Of a DNA stretch of 64,000 nucleotides, positions 60,960 through 64,000 are shown piece by piece. The translations under genes were made by a program, and so were the position numbers. Source of the DNA: Sinotaia quadrata (Eukaryota > Mollusca > Gastropoda > Architaenioglossa > Viviparidae). Numbering within the stretch: the first letter of the stretch is position 1; each line of letters opens with the position of its first letter. The stretch spans positions 69,327,835 to 69,391,834 of the forward strand of contig CM054178.1 in the NCBI GenBank assembly GCA_028829895.1. The letters run 5' to 3'. The notes beneath the pieces were generated by a model. The model had not been told where the DNA came from, did not search any database, and saw only the letters and a program-made list of their open reading frames with translations.

Positions 60960-61770
60960 TTTATATCTCTGGAAGCCCTTAAAACGCTCCCTTGTTCAAA
61001 GTGACGAACAGTAGTCTGTGACTCATCGGTCGAATGGGGACGATGAAAGAGGTCCTGTGTGAACAGTGAGCCACGGACAACGAACGTCCCTGGGCCACTA
61101 ACTAAAAGTCATTTCGGATAAAAGGAAGCTGGTGGCCCGGGCTAGGTTGAAACTGAGAGCCTCCACCCGAATCTCCTACCATCCCGTTTTTCCTACCACA
61201 CAGCTTATCCAGATTAAAATGTCCGCATCACTACCTACTCTTAAAGCAATCGCTCCATCTGCGAAATCAGCAGTTTGATTTTTGCGTAAAGCCTCTTTCC
61301 ATCTTCCGCTTATATCGCAAAACACCTGGAGAGCGAGAGGTTGGAAGGGGGTGGGGGAACGGGAAGACAGCGGAGAGAAAGAATGAGTACGGGATTGGGA
61401 TGAACTTTTATTTCTCTACGACAACCAGAAACCGGGCCGTAAAACAGTCAACTGAAAGCTCTCGCGACTCCAGAGGTTGTCTGTTTAGTTTTGCAATGAC
61501 TTCAACTTGTTGTTCCACTTTCAACGTGTCTTGTAGGCCTGTCAGCGATGTACGTGAAACGCCCATTCGATAGATCTGACCTAATCTGGGAGCTGTGGAG
61601 TGGCGGGGTGATGGGTGGATAACTTTCATGCTCATCCAAGTACAGATGAATTTATTCGTCTCCACAGCAACAAAACAGTACATTATATAAATGACGCTAT
61701 AAACAGAACTGGGCTTGGTGTTTTGCATGTGAAGTTCTTTCAGTTTTAATGAACTCTTCACGTAATTTCA
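60960..61770 (-). other. GC-richer block with an unrecognised 117-codon open frame
   Basis: Composition differs from the flanks (more CpG and C). The - strand frame 61408-61761 has an ordinary amino acid mix (for example LQDTLKVEQQVEVIAKLNRQ) and an ATG start, but I recognise no family, motif or signal peptide, and no adjoining exon was found. It may be a small gene, a piece of transposon, or chance. Confidence 0.25.
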
Positions 61771-61984
61771 CTGTTAACTCTTGAACTTTCAACAATTTCT
61801 GTTACAGGTCGTGCACTAAATACAACGCGAGAATATAAGTGCTTACCTAATACAGCTGACAGGTGGTATGTGATGACGGTACCCGGGATACATGCAGTTA
61901 GTCAACGGGTAAACAGCATTCAAACAGCATTTCAGTTTAAAATAAACTAACGAACGTTTACTTTCACTGCGTTGATAGCAATTA

Positions 61985-62275
61985 TTTATGATTTATGACT
62001 TTCTGGATAACAACAATAATTTCTAACAACAAGCAGCAGACTTTCTGGATATAACAAAAATAATTTCTAACAAGAACAGCAGACTTTCTGGAAAACAACA
62101 ATAATTTCTAACAACAGCAGATTTTCTGGATATAACAACAATAATTTCTAATAACAGCAGACTTTCTGGATAACACAACAATCAAGTATAACAAAAACTA
62201 AACAGCAGACTTTCTGGATAACAACAATAATTTCTAACAACAACAGCAGACTTTCTGGATAACAACAAACTGCAG
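61985..62275. repeat. 35-45-bp minisatellite, about 7 copies
   Basis: Copies share AACAACAATAATTTCTAACA and ACAGCAGACTTTCTGGATA. Confidence 0.94.
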
Positions 62276-62504
62276 AGCAAATGGCAGAAACATGCAATGG
62301 AGAGTTACAATGCCATCCGCTTGTGCGATATCGGGACTAGCTATAATAACCGGCAAAAGGGGGGGGGGGCGCGTTTGAACAAAAAATGTAAACACTTTCC
62401 ATAATCACAAAGCCATTTACAAACATCAGATCATTACATCTTACTGTTCTCACTTCTGACAGACTGTTGAACTATATGCACATCAAAATATCTCGCGATG
62501 CTAG

Positions 62505-62966
62505 CCAGATACTGATCTAACCGAGAGTGTAGAAGCCAGATACTGATCTAACATAGAGTGTAGAAGCCAGATACTGAAATAACCGAGAGTGTAGAAGCCA
62601 GATACTAAAATAACCGAGAGTGTAGAAGCCAGATACTAAAATAATCGAGAGTGTAGAAGCCAGATACTAAAATAACCGAGAGTGTAGAAGCCAGATACTA
62701 AAATAACCGAGAGTGTAGAAGCCAGATACTAAAATAACCGAGAGTGTAGAAGCCAGATACTAAAATAACCGAGAGTGTAGAAGCCAGATACTAAAATAAC
62801 CGAGAGTGTAGAAGCCAGATACTAAAATAACCGAGAGTGTAGAAGCCAGATACTAAAATAACCGAGAGTGTAGAAGCCAGATACTAAAATAACCGAGAGT
62901 GTAGAAGCCAGATACTAAAATAACCGAGAGTGTAGAAGCCAGATACTGAAATAACCGAGAGTGTCG
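62505..62966. repeat. 31-bp minisatellite, about 14 copies
   Basis: Unit CCGAGAGTGTAGAAGCCAGA plus TACTAAAATAA. The central copies are identical. The first two carry CTGATCTAA variants and the last ends in GTGTCGACACC. Confidence 0.97.
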
Positions 62967-64000
62967 ACACCTGCTGGGCCCCTCTAACGCCCGTCGGTCC
63001 AGCAAACCTTCGTATGTTTTCACATCCCCATGATTTGTTTGTTTGTTTACTCATTTCGTCGGAATGAGTGGCTCTATAGAGAAGTGATCTAAATATTTCA
63101 GAGTTGAATTTTTTTAGACATTGGCGAATCAGTCTGTAGACCTCGAATTTTGTTCACTGTGCTTTCAGCGTACTTTCATTGCTTGAATAGCAATGAGAGA
63201 ATCAGTCGCGCGCGTCTGTGTTTGTGCAGACACATGAATGCATTGGAGAGAGACTAAAGCGTGTGTGCGTGTATTTGTGTGTATGCGTGTCTGTATAAGT
63301 GAGAGTTGTGCATGCATATGTGGGATCGATGGTACGAGTGTTCCTGCCGGAAACTTGCAAAGATTGCAAAGTCTACCCGTCTTCAAAGGGGTGGGGGGAT
63401 GACTACACATATTTTTAAAAAGGATGATACAAAAAAAAAAATGGGGCACTACAGCTACACTATGAACAAACCAACCACACCCAGTTTTCTAAAAATGTTA
63501 ATCGTACGTCACTGCAAGCCCACACATCCACAGCTGAGGGGGGGGGGGGGGGGAAGAGAGATGGGATGATGTTACTATTCTAGTTAACGGGTTGCGATTA
63601 CTGGAGATGATGTTAGTCATAATTACCCATGCATATCCAAAACCCCATAGCTATTACTCATATCAGCCCAGCTTACTATTTAGATTTGTAGGATCCTCCC
63701 CACCCCAACTCCAACCTCCATATCAATAAAAGAGAGGCAAGGGCAAGTTTTAGTCGGTCGTCTTGTACTTGGATTGCTCTCTATGTTATATCATAGACAT
63801 TAACTCGCTACTCAGCACTGAGTTTTTAATAATACGGTGTGTGTGGACGGGTGGGTGGATGTGTTGGGTGGGTCCAAACGCCAATAATAACGACATAAGA
63901 GTATTCGACTGACAACGACATTAATCGGGTAACCAGCCTACGCTTCCCGTAGGAAAAAAAAATAGCTAAAAAAGAAAAAGTGTTTTACTTTTAATTTAAA
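62967..64000. other. Upstream intergenic sequence, no gene seen
   Basis: Higher CpG than the rest of the window (CGCGCGCG at 63208-63215), with a 16-base G run at 63538-63553, TG-rich tracts at 63258-63300 and 63838-63850, and no supported coding frame. Confidence 0.45.

Noticed and set aside
62505..62966. CRISPR-like array
   Set aside because: The units are head-to-tail with no unique spacers, in a eukaryotic genome without cas genes. The same holds for the other arrays here.

Overview
This window is animal nuclear DNA. It is AT-rich, and its two multi-exon protein genes have GT-AG introns of about 80 bp to 5 kb. Almost every intron carries its own minisatellite. I see no operons, bacterial signals, CRISPR arrays, rRNA or recognisable tRNA. 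The gene content (a probable ciliary-type coiled-coil protein and an ARHGAP18/28/40-type RhoGAP), the hAT transposons and the repeat style suggest an invertebrate metazoan. A mollusc or other lophotrochozoan is my guess; the sequence does not prove it.

Layout: (1) 1-20.7 kb, + strand: the 3' part of a coiled-coil protein gene. Eight exons join in frame to give the last 339 residues, ending at 17451 and followed by a probable long 3' UTR. The introns hold a decayed hAT transposase (about 2060-3480, antisense) and many minisatellites, including a 21-bp array with a 210-bp higher-order period at about 11.87-12.93 kb. (2) 20.7-35.5 kb: no convincing coding sequence; the + strand changes from T-rich to A-rich near 21 kb, as expected for convergent transcription. 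(3) 35.5-58.0 kb, - strand: a complete RhoGAP gene of 17 coding exons and 681 codons, for which I joined every splice junction in phase. It has the arginine finger (Arg360) and an in-frame 36-bp tandem duplication inside an exon at the start of the GAP domain. One intron holds a second, better preserved hAT fragment. (4) 58.0-64 kb: the upstream/promoter side of the RhoGAP gene, richer in CpG, with a likely 5' UTR exon, a 164-bp hAT MITE with a near-perfect 8-bp target duplication, an 800-bp non-autonomous hAT element, and several arrays.

The two genes are convergent (tail to tail) and I see no functional link between them. The RhoGAP should switch off Rho-family GTPases at the cortical actin cytoskeleton; the coiled-coil protein is unidentified. 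No new enzymatic or defence system is visible. The more unusual signals are the exon duplication, a splice acceptor that appears to come from a minisatellite copy, a polypyrimidine array filling an intron, and a 21-bp microexon candidate.
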